A stretch of DNA of 64,000 nt from Rubricoccus marinus (GCF_002257665.1 NZ_MQWB01000001.1:3104119-3168118); one strand, 5' to 3'. Shown: positions 46,059 to 55,456, numbered from the stretch's first letter. The notes: generated by a model from the sequence alone, not told the origin. Translations and numbers: made by a program.

Positions 46059-48269
46059 ATGGAACAGGCGACGCCCCCTCTCACGTCGGCCGCTCCGCTG
46101 CCCACCCGCCTCCGCATCGGCGAGTGGGAGGTGGAACCGATGGCCAACCGCTTACGGCGGGGGGACGAGGTGCGCCGCATTGAGCCGAAGGTGATGGAGG
46201 TCCTCGTGTGCATGGCCCGCCGCCCCGGCGAGACCGTCACGCGGGACGAGTTCATGGCCGACGTGTGGGAGGGCACCATCGTCACCGACGACGTGCTCGC
46301 GCGGTGCATCTCCGAGCTCCGCAAAGCGCTCGGCGACCGCGCCCGCAATCCGTCCTACGTCGAGACGATCCGCAAGCGCGGCTACCGCCTCATCGCCGAC
46401 GTGGAGGACGCGCCAGAGGCCCGCGCCGACACGCGCATCGCCGCTGGCGCGCGCATCACCGGCGGCCGCGCGGGCGCTCCGGCCTCGGCACGCGAGAGCC
46501 GCCGCGCGGACCTCTTGCGGCGGCGCCAGAGGCGGCGGCTGAGCCTCGTTTTGGGCATCCTGCTCGCGCTCACGCTCGTGGGCGCCGGGGCGTTTATCGC
46601 CATCCGCGTGTACACCTCGCAGTTCCGGCCTCTGGCGGCCGTGCCCGTGACCAGCCTTCCCGGCGTGGAGCGGGACCCCGCGCTCTCGCCCAACGGCTCG
46701 CGCGTGGCGTTTGCGTGGGATGGCGGAGGGGATGAGCCGTTCAACATCTACATCAAGGACGCCTCCGAAGAAGCCGCGGGCTCGATGCAGCAGCTCACGG
46801 ACAGCCCGGCCGACGATCACAGCCCGGCGTGGAGCCCGGACGGCGAGCGCCTCGCGTTCGCGCGCTGCACCGAAGACGGCTGCGGCGTCTACACCGTCTC
46901 GGCCTCTGGCGGGACGCCCGCGCTCCTCAGCGACCTGGAGCGGTTCCAGGTGCGCAACCTCGTGTGGAGTCCGGACGGCTTGCGGCTCGCGTTCGCCGGG
47001 CGCCAGGGCGGCTCCGGCGCTTTTGGCGTGCACCTCCTCCCGCTCGATGGGAGCGCACCCCAACGCCTCACCGCCCCGCCCGCGACCTACCCGGGCGACC
47101 TCGACCCTGCGTTCAGCCCGGACGGCTTGCGGCTCGCGTTTGTCCGCACGGCTCTGGATGGCCGCCAGGACGTGTGCACGGTTTCCGCCTCGGGCGGGAC
47201 GGTCTCCCGGCTGGTTCTAGAACAGAAAGGCGTGACCGGCCTGGACTGGAGCGCCGATGGCCGCGAGATCGTTTACGCCGCCAACCGCGACGGTGCGGCG
47301 GGCCTCTGGCGCATCGGCGTCAACGGTGGGCGTCCGCGGTGGATCGCGCTCGGCACCGACGGCGGCGAGGTCTCGGAGCCGTCCATCGCCGACAACGGGT
47401 CCGGCCTCGCGTTCGCGCGGCGCCTCTCACGCACGCAGATCGTGGGGGTGTACCCCGGCGGCGAGCCCGTCCCCCTACTCTCCTCCACGCGCGAGGACAC
47501 GCAACCCAACGTGTCCCGTGACGGGAGCAAGATCGCGTTCGTCTCCACGCGCTCCGGCTCGCACGAAGTGTGGGTCTCCGACGCCAGAGGCGAGAATCCG
47601 CGCCGCCTCACGCAGTTCAACGGCCCGCGCGTGAGCACGCCACGCTGGAGCCCAGACGGGCAATCCATCGTGCTCGCCGCGCGCCGACAGCAGGGCGACA
47701 CCAACCTCTTCATCGTCGGCGCCGACGGCGAGGTGCGCACGCTCACGAGCGACCCCGGAGACGAGGTGGCGCCGAGTTGGAGCCGCGACGGCGAGTGGAT
47801 CTACTTCGCGAGCCAGCGGACCGATACGTGGCAGATCTACCGCATGCCCGCCGCTGGCGGCGACGCGCAAGTAATCACGCGCTACGGCGGCGTGAGCGCG
47901 ATGGAGGCGTCGGACGGCGCGCTCCTCGTCGTGCGGCACGACCGGAACGGCCTCTGGCGGCTCCCGCCTGGGCCGGACGGCATCGCGCGCGACAACAGCA
48001 TCACGCGGCTCCGCGCCAACGTCGCGCCCGCAGACTGGGCGAACTGGACCGTAGATGGCGCCTGGGCTTACGTGCTGGAACGCCGAATCGACGGCGGCGC
48101 CCTCGTCGTCCGCGTCGAAACGGGCCGGAACGTGCGCGAGGACGTGGCGCAGGTTTCCGACGTGCCGGACCAACCCGGCCTCGCGGTCTTGCCAGGCGGC
48201 GAGCGCATCCTGGTCACACAGATCGAGCGCGGCGAGAGCGACATCGCCTTCGTCCCGGACTTTCGATAG
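46059..48269 (+). CDS. Membrane-bound OmpR-type DNA-binding protein with PD40/TolB-like repeats
   Basis: The 736 residues combine an N-terminal winged-helix transcriptional regulator (about 15-115: EVEPMANRLRRGDEVRRIEP, PGETVTRDEFMADVW, YVETIRKRGYRLI) with a transmembrane helix (about 165-187). The large C-terminal periplasmic part contains WD40-like PD40 repeats (WSPDGERLAFAR, FSPDGLRLAFVR, WSADGREIVYAA, WSPDGQSIVLAA). This is a ToxR/CadC-like one-component sensor: a periplasmic propeller could sense a ligand or protein and the cytosolic domain bind DNA. The start MEQATPPL at 46059 is favoured. Confidence 0.9.
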   Translation: MEQATPPLTSAAPLPTRLRIGEWEVEPMANRLRRGDEVRRIEPKVMEVLVCMARRPGETVTRDEFMADVWEGTIVTDDVLARCISELRKALGDRARNPSYVETIRKRGYRLIADVEDAPEARADTRIAAGARITGGRAGAPASARESRRADLLRRRQRRRLSLVLGILLALTLVGAGAFIAIRVYTSQFRPLAAVPVTSLPGVERDPALSPNGSRVAFAWDGGGDEPFNIYIKDASEEAAGSMQQLTDSPADDHSPAWSPDGERLAFARCTEDGCGVYTVSASGGTPALLSDLERFQVRNLVWSPDGLRLAFAGRQGGSGAFGVHLLPLDGSAPQRLTAPPATYPGDLDPAFSPDGLRLAFVRTALDGRQDVCTVSASGGTVSRLVLEQKGVTGLDWSADGREIVYAANRDGAAGLWRIGVNGGRPRWIALGTDGGEVSEPSIADNGSGLAFARRLSRTQIVGVYPGGEPVPLLSSTREDTQPNVSRDGSKIAFVSTRSGSHEVWVSDARGENPRRLTQFNGPRVSTPRWSPDGQSIVLAARRQQGDTNLFIVGADGEVRTLTSDPGDEVAPSWSRDGEWIYFASQRTDTWQIYRMPAAGGDAQVITRYGGVSAMEASDGALLVVRHDRNGLWRLPPGPDGIARDNSITRLRANVAPADWANWTVDGAWAYVLERRIDGGALVVRVETGRNVREDVAQVSDVPDQPGLAVLPGGERILVTQIERGESDIAFVPDFR

Positions 48270-48325
48270 CCGCCAGAGGCCTCTGGCGCCGCGCCGGACG
48301 GCGGCCACGGGAGGTCGCGAGAACT

Positions 48326-48352
48326 CCGCCCGCGGACTGCGAACGCGGGCGG
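48326..48352. terminator. GC-rich hairpin between the regulator and moaA operon
   Basis: CCGCCCGCG / CGCGGGCGG stem, 57 bases after the regulator stop. It has no T tract, so its termination strength is uncertain. Confidence 0.45.
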
Positions 48353-48389
48353 CGCGGTTGGCGTAGTCCCCTGCCCCTTCCCCCACCCC

Positions 48390-48494
48390 ATGCAATTCGG
48401 ATCGACCACCTGGTACGCTGTGCTCCTCCTCGCGGGGATCGCCGTCGGGGTCGCGTTCGCCATCGCGAGAGCTATCTGGCGCGATAAAGGATGA
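48390..48494 (+). CDS. 34-residue single-helix membrane protein upstream of moaA
   Basis: An ATG at 48390 opens a 34-codon frame, MQFGSTTWYAVLLLAGIAVG then VAFAIARAIWRDKG, with one clear hydrophobic helix and a positively charged end, as expected of a small inner-membrane protein. The stop TGA overlaps the moaA ATG by four bases (ATGA), so the two would be translationally coupled. No family is recognised. It is short enough to be overlooked by most gene finders. Confidence 0.6.
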   Translation: MQFGSTTWYAVLLLAGIAVGVAFAIARAIWRDKG

Positions 48495-49540
48495 ACCCGG
48501 CCCTTATCGACCCGCTCGGGCGGCGGCACACGCAACTCCGGCTCTCCCTCACGGAGCGCTGCACGCTGCGCTGTACGTACTGCATGCCCGCCGAGGGGCT
48601 GGACTGGACGCCCAACCGGTTGCTCCTCACGACTGATGAACTGGAGCGCGTCGCCGCGCTCTTCGTCGGCATGGGCGTCAACAAGGTGCGGCTGACCGGC
48701 GGCGAGCCTCTGGCGCGCAAAGACGCCGTCGAGGTGGCGCGGCGGATCGGCGCGATGGGGGGTGTGCAAGGCCTCGCGATGACCACCAACGGCCTCGCGC
48801 TGGAAAAGCACCTGCCCGCACTGGACGAGGCCGGCGTCACCCAGATCACGCTCTCGCTCGACACGCTCCGCGACGACCGCTTCCGCACGCTCACCCGCCG
48901 CGACGGCCTGGACCGCGTGCTCGGCGCGATGGAGGCCGCGCTCGCCAGAGGCTACGGCGTCGGCACTGGCCGGCCGCTCAAGATCAACGTCGTCGTCCTG
49001 CGCAACGAGGAGGCCTCTGGCGGCAGCGTCGGCAACGACGACGAGGTGCAAGACCTGGCCGCGCTCGCGCTCCGTTATCCCGTGGAGGTGCGCTTTATCG
49101 AGTGGATGCCCTTTGCCGGGCTGGGCTGGGAGAAGAGCGCGCTCGTGCCGTGGACCGAGACCCACGCGCGCATAGAGGACGCGCACGGGCCCCTGGCGCC
49201 GCGTGAGGACGCGCCGGACTCCACCTCGCGCACGTTCACGTTCGCCAGAGGCGGGCCGGGCCGCGTCGGCTTTATCGCGAGCATGAGCGCGCCGTTCTGC
49301 CGCGGCTGCACGCGCCTCCGCGTCACCGCCGATGGCGCCCTCAAAGTGTGTCTCTTCGGCTCCGCCGAGGTCTCCCTCCGCGACGCCATGCGCGAGGGTG
49401 CAACCGACGACGACCTCCGCGCGCTCGTTGCCGGTGCGGTCGCGCGCAAAAAGCCCGCCCACGACGGACAGACCATCAGCCTGGACGCGCTCGCCTCTGG
49501 CGCGAACGCGAACCGCTCCATGATTGCGATCGGGGGATAG
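48491..49540 (+). CDS. moaA: GTP 3',8-cyclase (molybdenum cofactor)
   Basis: Radical SAM enzyme that starts molybdopterin synthesis. The 349 residues have the SAM cluster motif C-x3-C-x2-C (CTLRCTYC), the GGEPLARKD region, the second C-terminal cluster (CRGCTRLRVTADGALKVCLF), and the terminal Gly-Gly needed for activity. An Ala/Ser/Gly insertion around residue 175 is created by the interspersed word. With moaC it makes cyclic pyranopterin phosphate. Confidence 0.96.
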   Translation: MNPALIDPLGRRHTQLRLSLTERCTLRCTYCMPAEGLDWTPNRLLLTTDELERVAALFVGMGVNKVRLTGGEPLARKDAVEVARRIGAMGGVQGLAMTTNGLALEKHLPALDEAGVTQITLSLDTLRDDRFRTLTRRDGLDRVLGAMEAALARGYGVGTGRPLKINVVVLRNEEASGGSVGNDDEVQDLAALALRYPVEVRFIEWMPFAGLGWEKSALVPWTETHARIEDAHGPLAPREDAPDSTSRTFTFARGGPGRVGFIASMSAPFCRGCTRLRVTADGALKVCLFGSAEVSLRDAMREGATDDDLRALVAGAVARKKPAHDGQTISLDALASGANANRSMIAIGG

Positions 49541-49667
49541 GCGACGCGCGAGACGGTATGCCGGCGTGCCGGTTTTCTTCGGGCGCCAGAGGCGCCATCC
49601 TGCGGCATGAGCGCAACCCCGTTCGGCCCTCGCCGGTATCTTTGCCAGCACCTACCACCTCTACACG

Positions 49668-50177
49668 ATGACCGACCTCGACTCTCCACCGCACCACGCC
49701 AGCGGCCTCAGCCACCTCGACGAGCAGGGCCGCGCGCGGATGGTGGACATCAGCGCCAAAACGGCGACCTCGCGGACGGCCGTGGCTACAGGCCAGGTGC
49801 GGCTCGGCGAGCGCGCCTTTGTCGCCGTGCGGGACCAGCAGATCCAGAAGGGCGACGTGCTGACCGTCGCGCAGATCGCGGGCGTGCTCGGCGCCAAGCA
49901 GGCCAGCCGCCTGCTTCCGCTCTGCCACGACGTCCTCCTCCAGAACGTCGAGATCGCGTTCGAGCTCAACGAAGCCGAGTCGGCCATCGACATCCGCGCG
50001 ATCACGAAGACGGAGGGCGCGACGGGCGTGGAGATGGAGGCCATGACGGCCGTGTCCATCGCCGCGCTGACGGTCTACGACATGTGCAAGTCGGTCTCGA
50101 AAGACATCGAGATCGGCAGCATGCGGCTCCTGGCGAAATCTGGCGGCCGTAGCGGCGATTACCGCCGCACGAACTAA
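49668..50177 (+). CDS. moaC: Cyclic pyranopterin monophosphate synthase
   Basis: Works directly after MoaA. The 169 residues include MVDISAKTATSRTA, the LPLCHDVLL loop with catalytic-site His, TKTEGATGVEMEAMTAVSIAAL and KDIEIGSMRLLAKSGG, all family hallmarks. The ATG at 49668 begins a short His/Pro tail preceding HLDEQGRARMVDI. Confidence 0.97.
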   Translation: MTDLDSPPHHASGLSHLDEQGRARMVDISAKTATSRTAVATGQVRLGERAFVAVRDQQIQKGDVLTVAQIAGVLGAKQASRLLPLCHDVLLQNVEIAFELNEAESAIDIRAITKTEGATGVEMEAMTAVSIAALTVYDMCKSVSKDIEIGSMRLLAKSGGRSGDYRRTN

Positions 50178-50204
50178 CACCCCGGGCCACAGGCCCACAC
50201 GTCC

Positions 50205-51176
50205 ATGTTTGACGCACTCCTCGGTGGCGGCGCGATCGTCGTCATCCTCGCGATCGTCCTCGGCTTCATCCTCCTGGCGTACTTCGTACCGCTCGGGCTC
50301 TGGATTTCGGCGCGCACCGCCGGGGTCGACATCAAGATCAGCGAATTGATCGGGATGCGCCTGCGCAAGGTGCCGCCGCCCGCTATCGTGCGCCCGCTCG
50401 TGACGGCCCGGAAGGCCGGCATCGACGTGACCGCTAACCAGCTCGAAACGCACTACCTCGCCGAGGGCGACGTGCGCCAGGTGGTCAACGCGCTGATCTC
50501 CGCCGACAAGGCGAACATCGACCTCTCGTTCGAGCAGGCGACCGCCATCGACCTCGCGGGCCGCGACGTGTTCGAGGCCGTGCAGGTGAGCGTCAACCCG
50601 AAAGTGATCGAGACGCCACCGATCTCCGCGATCGCGAAGGACGGTATCCAGGTCCGCGCCATCGCGCGCGTGACAGTCCGGGCCAACATCGAGCGGCTCG
50701 TCGGTGGCGCCGGCGAGGAAACGATCATCGCGCGCGTCGGCGAGGGCATCGTGTCCACGATCGGCTCGTCTGCGACGCACGCACAGGTGCTGGAGAACCC
50801 AGACCTGATCTCCAAGACGGTCCTCGCGAAGGGGCTGGACAGCGGGACGGCGTTCGACATCCTCTCTATTGACATCGCGGACGTGGATGTGGGCGAGAAC
50901 ATCGGCGCCAAGCTCCAGACCGACCAGGCCGAGGCCGACCTCCGGGTTGCCCGCGCCAAGGCGGAGGAGCGCCGCGCCGCCGCCGTCGCGGCCGAGCAGG
51001 AGCAGCGCGCCAACCTCGTCGCCGCCGAGGCCGAGATCCCGAAGGCGATGGCCGAGGCCTTCCGCCAGGGCAACCTCGGCATCATGGACTACTACCAGAT
51101 CCGCAACGTGGAAGCCGATACGCGCATGCGCGACTCCATCGGCGGCGGCAGCGACGGTACGGAGAGCCAGGCGTAA
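50205..51176 (+). CDS. floA: Flotillin-like protein FloA
   Basis: Organises functional membrane microdomains. The 323 residues have an N-terminal hydrophobic hairpin (about 8-35), an SPFH domain (about 40-230) with [13 protein letters not shown] and [16 protein letters not shown], and a C-terminal Ala/Glu-rich coiled coil ([21 protein letters not shown]). It is close to YqfA/FloA of Bacillus. The usual NfeD partner is not adjacent here. Codirectional with moaC 27 bp upstream. Confidence 0.95.
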   Translation: MFDALLGGGAIVVILAIVLGFILLAYFVPLGLWISARTAGVDIKISELIGMRLRKVPPPAIVRPLVTARKAGIDVTANQLETHYLAEGDVRQVVNALISADKANIDLSFEQATAIDLAGRDVFEAVQVSVNPKVIETPPISAIAKDGIQVRAIARVTVRANIERLVGGAGEETIIARVGEGIVSTIGSSATHAQVLENPDLISKTVLAKGLDSGTAFDILSIDIADVDVGENIGAKLQTDQAEADLRVARAKAEERRAAAVAAEQEQRANLVAAEAEIPKAMAEAFRQGNLGIMDYYQIRNVEADTRMRDSIGGGSDGTESQA

Positions 51177-51269
51177 CGACCGCGCCTCTGGCGGACGCCT
51201 CCGCCAGAGGCCGGGCAACTCGCCTCTGGCGTGGCGGTCTCCCCACGTTCCGCTTCTCCCCGACCGCCC

Positions 51270-52523
51270 ATGCTCCGCCTTCTTGCGCTCACCGCCCTCG
51301 CGCTCCTGACGCTTCCCGCCAGAGGCCAAACCGACGCCTCTGGCGACGTGCCGCCGCCGTGGGAGCTGAGCCGCGCGCAGGATGGTGACGGCCCGCTCTC
51401 GGCGTACGCGCGTCTGCTGGAGACCGAAGCGGCGTGGATAGAATCGGACGAATGGCGCGATGCCTACATCCAAACGCTGGCGCAGCGGGACGCAGCGTTG
51501 GGCCGCCACCAAAGCGCCCTCGTGATGTGGGACCGCTCGATGGGACGCCGCCGGGACAGCGTAGCCGTGCTTGACGCAGGCGTCCGCGCTGTGGATGCCG
51601 CGGCGTACATCGCTAAAAGTGCGGAGGCGGAACGCGTCGTGATGGTCAACGAAGCGCACCACGACGCGGCCACGCGTCTGCTCACGCTCCGCCTCTTGCC
51701 CCTGTTGTACGAGCGCGGCTATCGCTACCTCGCCGCCGAGACGTTCGCGCCCGAGATCGACAGCAGCGTTGCCGCCAGAGGCTATCCGGCTGCGGGGGAC
51801 GGGTACTATTCCGACGAGCCGGTCTTCGGCGAGATGATCCGCGAGGCCGTCCGGCTGGGCTACACCCTGATCCCGTACGACGACGCCAAGCCGGAGATCG
51901 AGAACGACACGCTGGACTACCAGAAGCGCCGCGACCTGACCGAGGCGGAGCACCTGCGCGACCGCATCTTCGCGCGCGATCCTGACGCCAAAGTGCTCGT
52001 CCACGCGGGCTTCGGCCACATTGAGGAAGAGGTCGGCCCGCGGTTTTACCCGATGGCGGTGTACTTCCGAGAGCTCACGGGCATCGACCCGCTGACCGTT
52101 GATCAGGTGACGATGGCGGCGGCGAGCGAGCCCGCGTTCGACACTCCGCTCCGCCGCGGTGCGGACGAGGCGGGTTTGCTCGGCGATGTCCCCGCGCTTC
52201 TGCTCGGTGCCAGCGGTGAGCCTCTGGCGCCGGTCCGCTACAGCGTGGACCTCCAATCCTTCGCGCCCCGCGTAGAACGCCCGGTGCTCGCCCTCCCCGG
52301 CCGCCACCTCGCGACAGTCACCGCGCCAGAGGCCTGCGCACGGGTGCTCTGCCTTGTCGAGGTCCGCCTCGCGAGCGAGGGCCCCGACGCCGTCCCGCTG
52401 GATCGCCTCGTCGTAGACGCTCCCGGCCCCGTTACGGTCAGCGCCAGAGGCCAGTCCCTCGTGCAGATCCTCGACGGGGAGACCGGCGTAGTGCTGCTCG
52501 AACACGCCCTTTCCGATGACTAG
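51270..52523 (+). CDS. Secreted erythromycin-esterase/TIKI-like protein
   Basis: The 417 residues have a signal peptide (cleavage near LPARGQ). The domain at about 120-290 contains VMVNEAHHDAATRLLTLRLL, YRYLAAETF, LGYTLIPYDDAKPEIEN and KVLVHAGFGHIEEEV. The E-x-H-H and later G-x-H elements recall the EreA/ChaN/TIKI superfamily of His/Glu hydrolases or haem-binding proteins. Substrate cannot be told. The C-terminal 120 residues look beta-rich. The start at 51270 gives the signal peptide. Confidence 0.78.
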   Translation: MLRLLALTALALLTLPARGQTDASGDVPPPWELSRAQDGDGPLSAYARLLETEAAWIESDEWRDAYIQTLAQRDAALGRHQSALVMWDRSMGRRRDSVAVLDAGVRAVDAAAYIAKSAEAERVVMVNEAHHDAATRLLTLRLLPLLYERGYRYLAAETFAPEIDSSVAARGYPAAGDGYYSDEPVFGEMIREAVRLGYTLIPYDDAKPEIENDTLDYQKRRDLTEAEHLRDRIFARDPDAKVLVHAGFGHIEEEVGPRFYPMAVYFRELTGIDPLTVDQVTMAAASEPAFDTPLRRGADEAGLLGDVPALLLGASGEPLAPVRYSVDLQSFAPRVERPVLALPGRHLATVTAPEACARVLCLVEVRLASEGPDAVPLDRLVVDAPGPVTVSARGQSLVQILDGETGVVLLEHALSDD

Positions 52524-53076
52524 TCCTGCGCCTCTGGCGGCCCGCGTGGCCGCCTTCGCCAGCACCGCCGCCCTCTCCACCACGCAAGACCTGATCCGCG
52601 CGACGGCTCCGGCACTCGGCCCAGACGCCGACATGAGCGTCGTGGCCGAGGAAACGCTCGTGCTCGTCGCGACGGTCACGGCCCGCGCGGCAGAGGTGGG
52701 GCTCCAGTCCGCGCCAGAGGCCCTGCAGGCCGTGGGGCCAGCGCTGGCGGAGGTGCCGTTTCTCTACCACGACTTCCTGCTGGGCGCCGAGATGATCGCG
52801 GCCGGCGCCGAGGGCGATGTGGAGCCGGACCAGTCGGTCTACGACCGGCTCGCGCGGAAGGCGGACTTCTATACCGCGCACCTGCCTCCTGGACGGTTTC
52901 CGGGGCCGCGTGCGCTGGGCGACAAGTTGCCGCTCTGGATGGGCCGCGTCTCGCCGCCGGGCCTGCCCACCTCACCCGACAAGCGGCTGGGCGATCTCGG
53001 CCTGGTGGATGTGTTGGCCGCGCACGCGCGGCTCGTGCTCGCCTTCGCGCAGAAGGCCTCTGGCGCCGACGCCTAG
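52516..53076 (+). CDS. Hypothetical helical protein
   Basis: The 186 residues overlap the upstream stop by eight bases. It is mainly helical and Ala-rich (VVAEETLVLVATVTARAAEVG; ALAEVPFLYHDFLLGAEMI), with a middle segment FYTAHLPPGRFPGPRALGDKL containing several Pro/Gly. No signal peptide or transmembrane helix. I do not recognise it. Tight spacing on both sides puts it in an operon with the esterase-like gene and the metallo-hydrolase. Confidence 0.72.
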   Translation: MTSPAPLAARVAAFASTAALSTTQDLIRATAPALGPDADMSVVAEETLVLVATVTARAAEVGLQSAPEALQAVGPALAEVPFLYHDFLLGAEMIAAGAEGDVEPDQSVYDRLARKADFYTAHLPPGRFPGPRALGDKLPLWMGRVSPPGLPTSPDKRLGDLGLVDVLAAHARLVLAFAQKASGADA

Positions 53077-53079
53077 CCT

Positions 53080-54294
53080 GTGCCGGACTCGACGCCAGAG
53101 GCTCCACGCAGCCGGCCCCTCTGGCGCCGCGTGCTCGGGTGGACGCTCCTGGCGCTGATGCTCGCAGCGGTCATCGTGACAGTCGAGGCGTGGCCCTCGC
53201 TGGGTGGCGAGATCCGAGGCGCGAGGCTGGAGCGCGTGCAGCGCTCACCGCAGTATGGCGCCGAGGGGTTTGAAAACGTGATCCCTGCCCAAGCCGACGG
53301 GTTCTCTCTCGGCACGGCCTGGGACTTCTTCACCGACGCGACGCCCGCGCAGTTTCCCGACGCGCCTCTGGCGACGGTCACGCGAGAGGCCACGGACTTT
53401 TCCGCTCCGCGCCAGAGGCTGCGCGTGACGTGGCTGGGGCACTCGACGCTGCTCGTCGAACTGGACTCGGCGCGCATCCTGATCGACCCGGTATGGGGCG
53501 AGCGCGTCTCGCCGTCGCGGTGGATCGGCACGCGGCGGTTCGCGCCGCCGCCTCTGGCGCTGGACGCGCTGCCTCCGCTCGATGCCGTCTTGATCTCTCA
53601 CGATCACTACGACCACCTCGACACGCCGACCGTCCGCGCACTCGCCGGCCGTGTGCCGCGGTGGATCGTACCGCTCGGCATCGGCGCGCACCTGGAAGCA
53701 TGGGGCATCGCGCCAGAGGCGATCACGGAACTGGACTGGTGGGAAACAGCCGAGGCCTCTGGCGTGACGCTCGTGAGCACGCCCGCGCGGCACTTCTCCG
53801 GGCGCTTCGTGAATGACCGCGATGCAACGCTCTGGACCGGCTGGGCCATCCTCGGCGAGTCCGAGCGCGTGTTCTATAGCGGCGACACCGCGCTCACGCC
53901 GTCCTTCGCCGAGATTGGCAGACGCTACGGGCCGTTCGACCTCACGCTCATCGAGAGCGGCGCGTACAACGAGGCCTGGGCCGACGTGCACCTCGGGCCG
54001 GAGCAGGCCATCGCGGTCCACCGGATGGTGCGCGGGCGCGTGATGATGCCCGTCCACTGGGCCATGTTCGACCTCTCGGTCCACGGCTGGACCGAGCCCG
54101 CTGAGCGCGTCCGCGCCGCCGCCGAGCAGCTCGGGATTCCGGTCGCGTTCCCGCGCCCGGGCGAGAGCGTCACGCCAGAGGCCTACCGCACCCAACCGTG
54201 GTGGCCGGACCTCCCGTGGAAAACGGCGGCGGAGTCGCCTGCGATCTCCTCGGGTCTGCCCGATAGCGTGCGCGCGCTCGTTCCCGGACCGTAG
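53080..54294 (+). CDS. Membrane-anchored metallo-beta-lactamase-fold hydrolase (NAPE-PLD/UlaG-like)
   Basis: The 404 residues start at GTG 53080, three bases after the preceding stop. One N-terminal helix (about 17-38) anchors a periplasmic metallo-hydrolase domain: WLGHSTLLVELD, LISHDHYDHLDTPT (H-x-H-x-D-H, both metal sites), STPARHFSGR, FYSGDTALTPSF and MPVHWAMFDL. The pattern is that of the NAPE-PLD-like group that acts on phospholipids or related phosphodiesters. Catalytic residues look complete. Confidence 0.9.
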   Translation: MPDSTPEAPRSRPLWRRVLGWTLLALMLAAVIVTVEAWPSLGGEIRGARLERVQRSPQYGAEGFENVIPAQADGFSLGTAWDFFTDATPAQFPDAPLATVTREATDFSAPRQRLRVTWLGHSTLLVELDSARILIDPVWGERVSPSRWIGTRRFAPPPLALDALPPLDAVLISHDHYDHLDTPTVRALAGRVPRWIVPLGIGAHLEAWGIAPEAITELDWWETAEASGVTLVSTPARHFSGRFVNDRDATLWTGWAILGESERVFYSGDTALTPSFAEIGRRYGPFDLTLIESGAYNEAWADVHLGPEQAIAVHRMVRGRVMMPVHWAMFDLSVHGWTEPAERVRAAAEQLGIPVAFPRPGESVTPEAYRTQPWWPDLPWKTAAESPAISSGLPDSVRALVPGP

Positions 54295-54324
54295 CGCCAG
54301 AGGCCTCTGGCGAGAACCGGACAT

Positions 54325-54342
54325 GCCTCTGGCGCCAGAGGC
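54325..54342. repeat. 18-bp palindrome between convergent genes
   Basis: The palindrome's last base is the first base (plus-strand order) of the TAG stop of the YbjQ-like gene. Another opposite-phase copy sits at about 54297-54312. No T-rich terminator is seen. Confidence 0.95.
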
Positions 54343-54668
54343 TACGCTTTGAGGCGCACGGCTGTACCGTAGGCCATCATTTCGGCCATGCCTTGCCCCA
54401 CCATGCTGGTCGTGAACCGGACGTTGATGACGGCGTCGCCGCCCACATCGATCGCGTCCTGCTTCATGCGGTCCAGCGCTTCGTCGCGCGCGTCGCGCAG
54501 CATTTCCGTGTAGCCTCGGATCTCGCCGCCGACGACGCTTTTCAGCCCGGCCATAAGGTCGCGCCCGACGTGTTTGGCGCGAACCGTGTTGCCGTAGACC
54601 ACGTCGAGGTGGTCGGTGATCGTCTCGCCAGGGATGTGATCGGCGGAGGTAATGGGGATAAGAGGCAT
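54342..54668 (-). CDS. YbjQ/UPF0145 family protein
   Basis: The 108 residues have the family pattern: a strand (MPLIPITSADHIPG), YGNTVRAKHVGRDLMAGLKSVVGGEIRGYTEML, then EALDRMKQDAIDVGGDAVINVRF and a final strand. Members are small pentameric or oligomeric proteins of unclear function (heavy-metal-binding domain superfamily). The ATG at 54668 gives the normal length. Confidence 0.93.
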   Translation of the reverse strand: MPLIPITSADHIPGETITDHLDVVYGNTVRAKHVGRDLMAGLKSVVGGEIRGYTEMLRDARDEALDRMKQDAIDVGGDAVINVRFTTSMVGQGMAEMMAYGTAVRLKA

Positions 54669-54751
54669 CGAGAGGGGGAGCAGTGGAATCAACAGGACGT
54701 GCCGCCCCTACGTCCTGCCTGTGCGGAAAGTGACGGCCGCGCCGCCAGAGG

Positions 54752-55453
54752 CTACACCGCCAGCGCAGCGATTTCCTCCGCGCTGATCTCGCGTCCTTCG
54801 GGCGAGGTCGGGTCAAACACGAGCGCGTGCTCGGCGCCGAGGATGTGCATCTCGCCAGAGGCCACACGGAGCGCCGTGCCCTCGGGCAGACCCACGACCG
54901 GCATCTCCGGGTTCGCCACAACGAACTCCGCCAGCCTCTGGCGGCGCGTCTCGCCGCGGTGGCCGGGCGGATGCGCGTCGGTAAAGTGGGGATTGATCTG
55001 GAACGGGACGAGCCCGAACGCCTCGAATGTTGGCGGCTGCGCAACGGGCATGTCGTTCGTCGTCTTGATGGTGGGGCACGCGAGGTTGGAGCCCGCGCTC
55101 CAGCCCACGTACGGCATCCCGTCCTGCACCCTCTGGCGCACGAGTTCAACCAGTCCCACGCGGTACGTCTCTTTCAGGAGTTGGAACGTGTTGCCACCAC
55201 CGACGAGAACCGCATCGGCCTCCCCTACCAGTCCCGTCGGGTTTGCCGTCTCGTGCACGCTCACGATCTCGATGCCCAAGCCGTCCAGCGCCTCGCGCAC
55301 CTTTGCGGCGTAATCGTCCCAGGACACGGTGACGCCCGCGTAGGGGATAAACGCCGCGCGTTTCACGCCGTCTAGCGTCTCCCGAAGCCACGGGAGCGCA
55401 TGCGTGAGGTAGCCCGCGTCGGAGGAAGAGTTGCTGAGCAGGAGGAGGTTCAT
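54752..55453 (-). CDS. pepE: Peptidase E (alpha-aspartyl dipeptidase)
   Basis: Serine peptidase splitting Asp-Xaa dipeptides. The 233 residues match E. coli PepE (229). Visible: NLLLLSNSSS, GGGNTFQLLKETY, the nucleophile elbow GWSAGSNLACPTIKTTNDMP, and VGLPEGTALRV. The ATG at 55453 lies three bases after a heptamer tandem repeat that forms its leader, so repeat-length changes could alter its translation. The long open frame further upstream is not protein-like. Confidence 0.94.
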   Translation of the reverse strand: MNLLLLSNSSSDAGYLTHALPWLRETLDGVKRAAFIPYAGVTVSWDDYAAKVREALDGLGIEIVSVHETANPTGLVGEADAVLVGGGNTFQLLKETYRVGLVELVRQRVQDGMPYVGWSAGSNLACPTIKTTNDMPVAQPPTFEAFGLVPFQINPHFTDAHPPGHRGETRRQRLAEFVVANPEMPVVGLPEGTALRVASGEMHILGAEHALVFDPTSPEGREISAEEIAALAV

Positions 55454-55456
55454 TGC

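Noticed and set aside
49476..52679. 1067-codon minus-strand frame across moaC, floA and the esterase-like gene
   Set aside because: It is antisense to four well-identified genes, so its length reflects GC-rich codon bias only.
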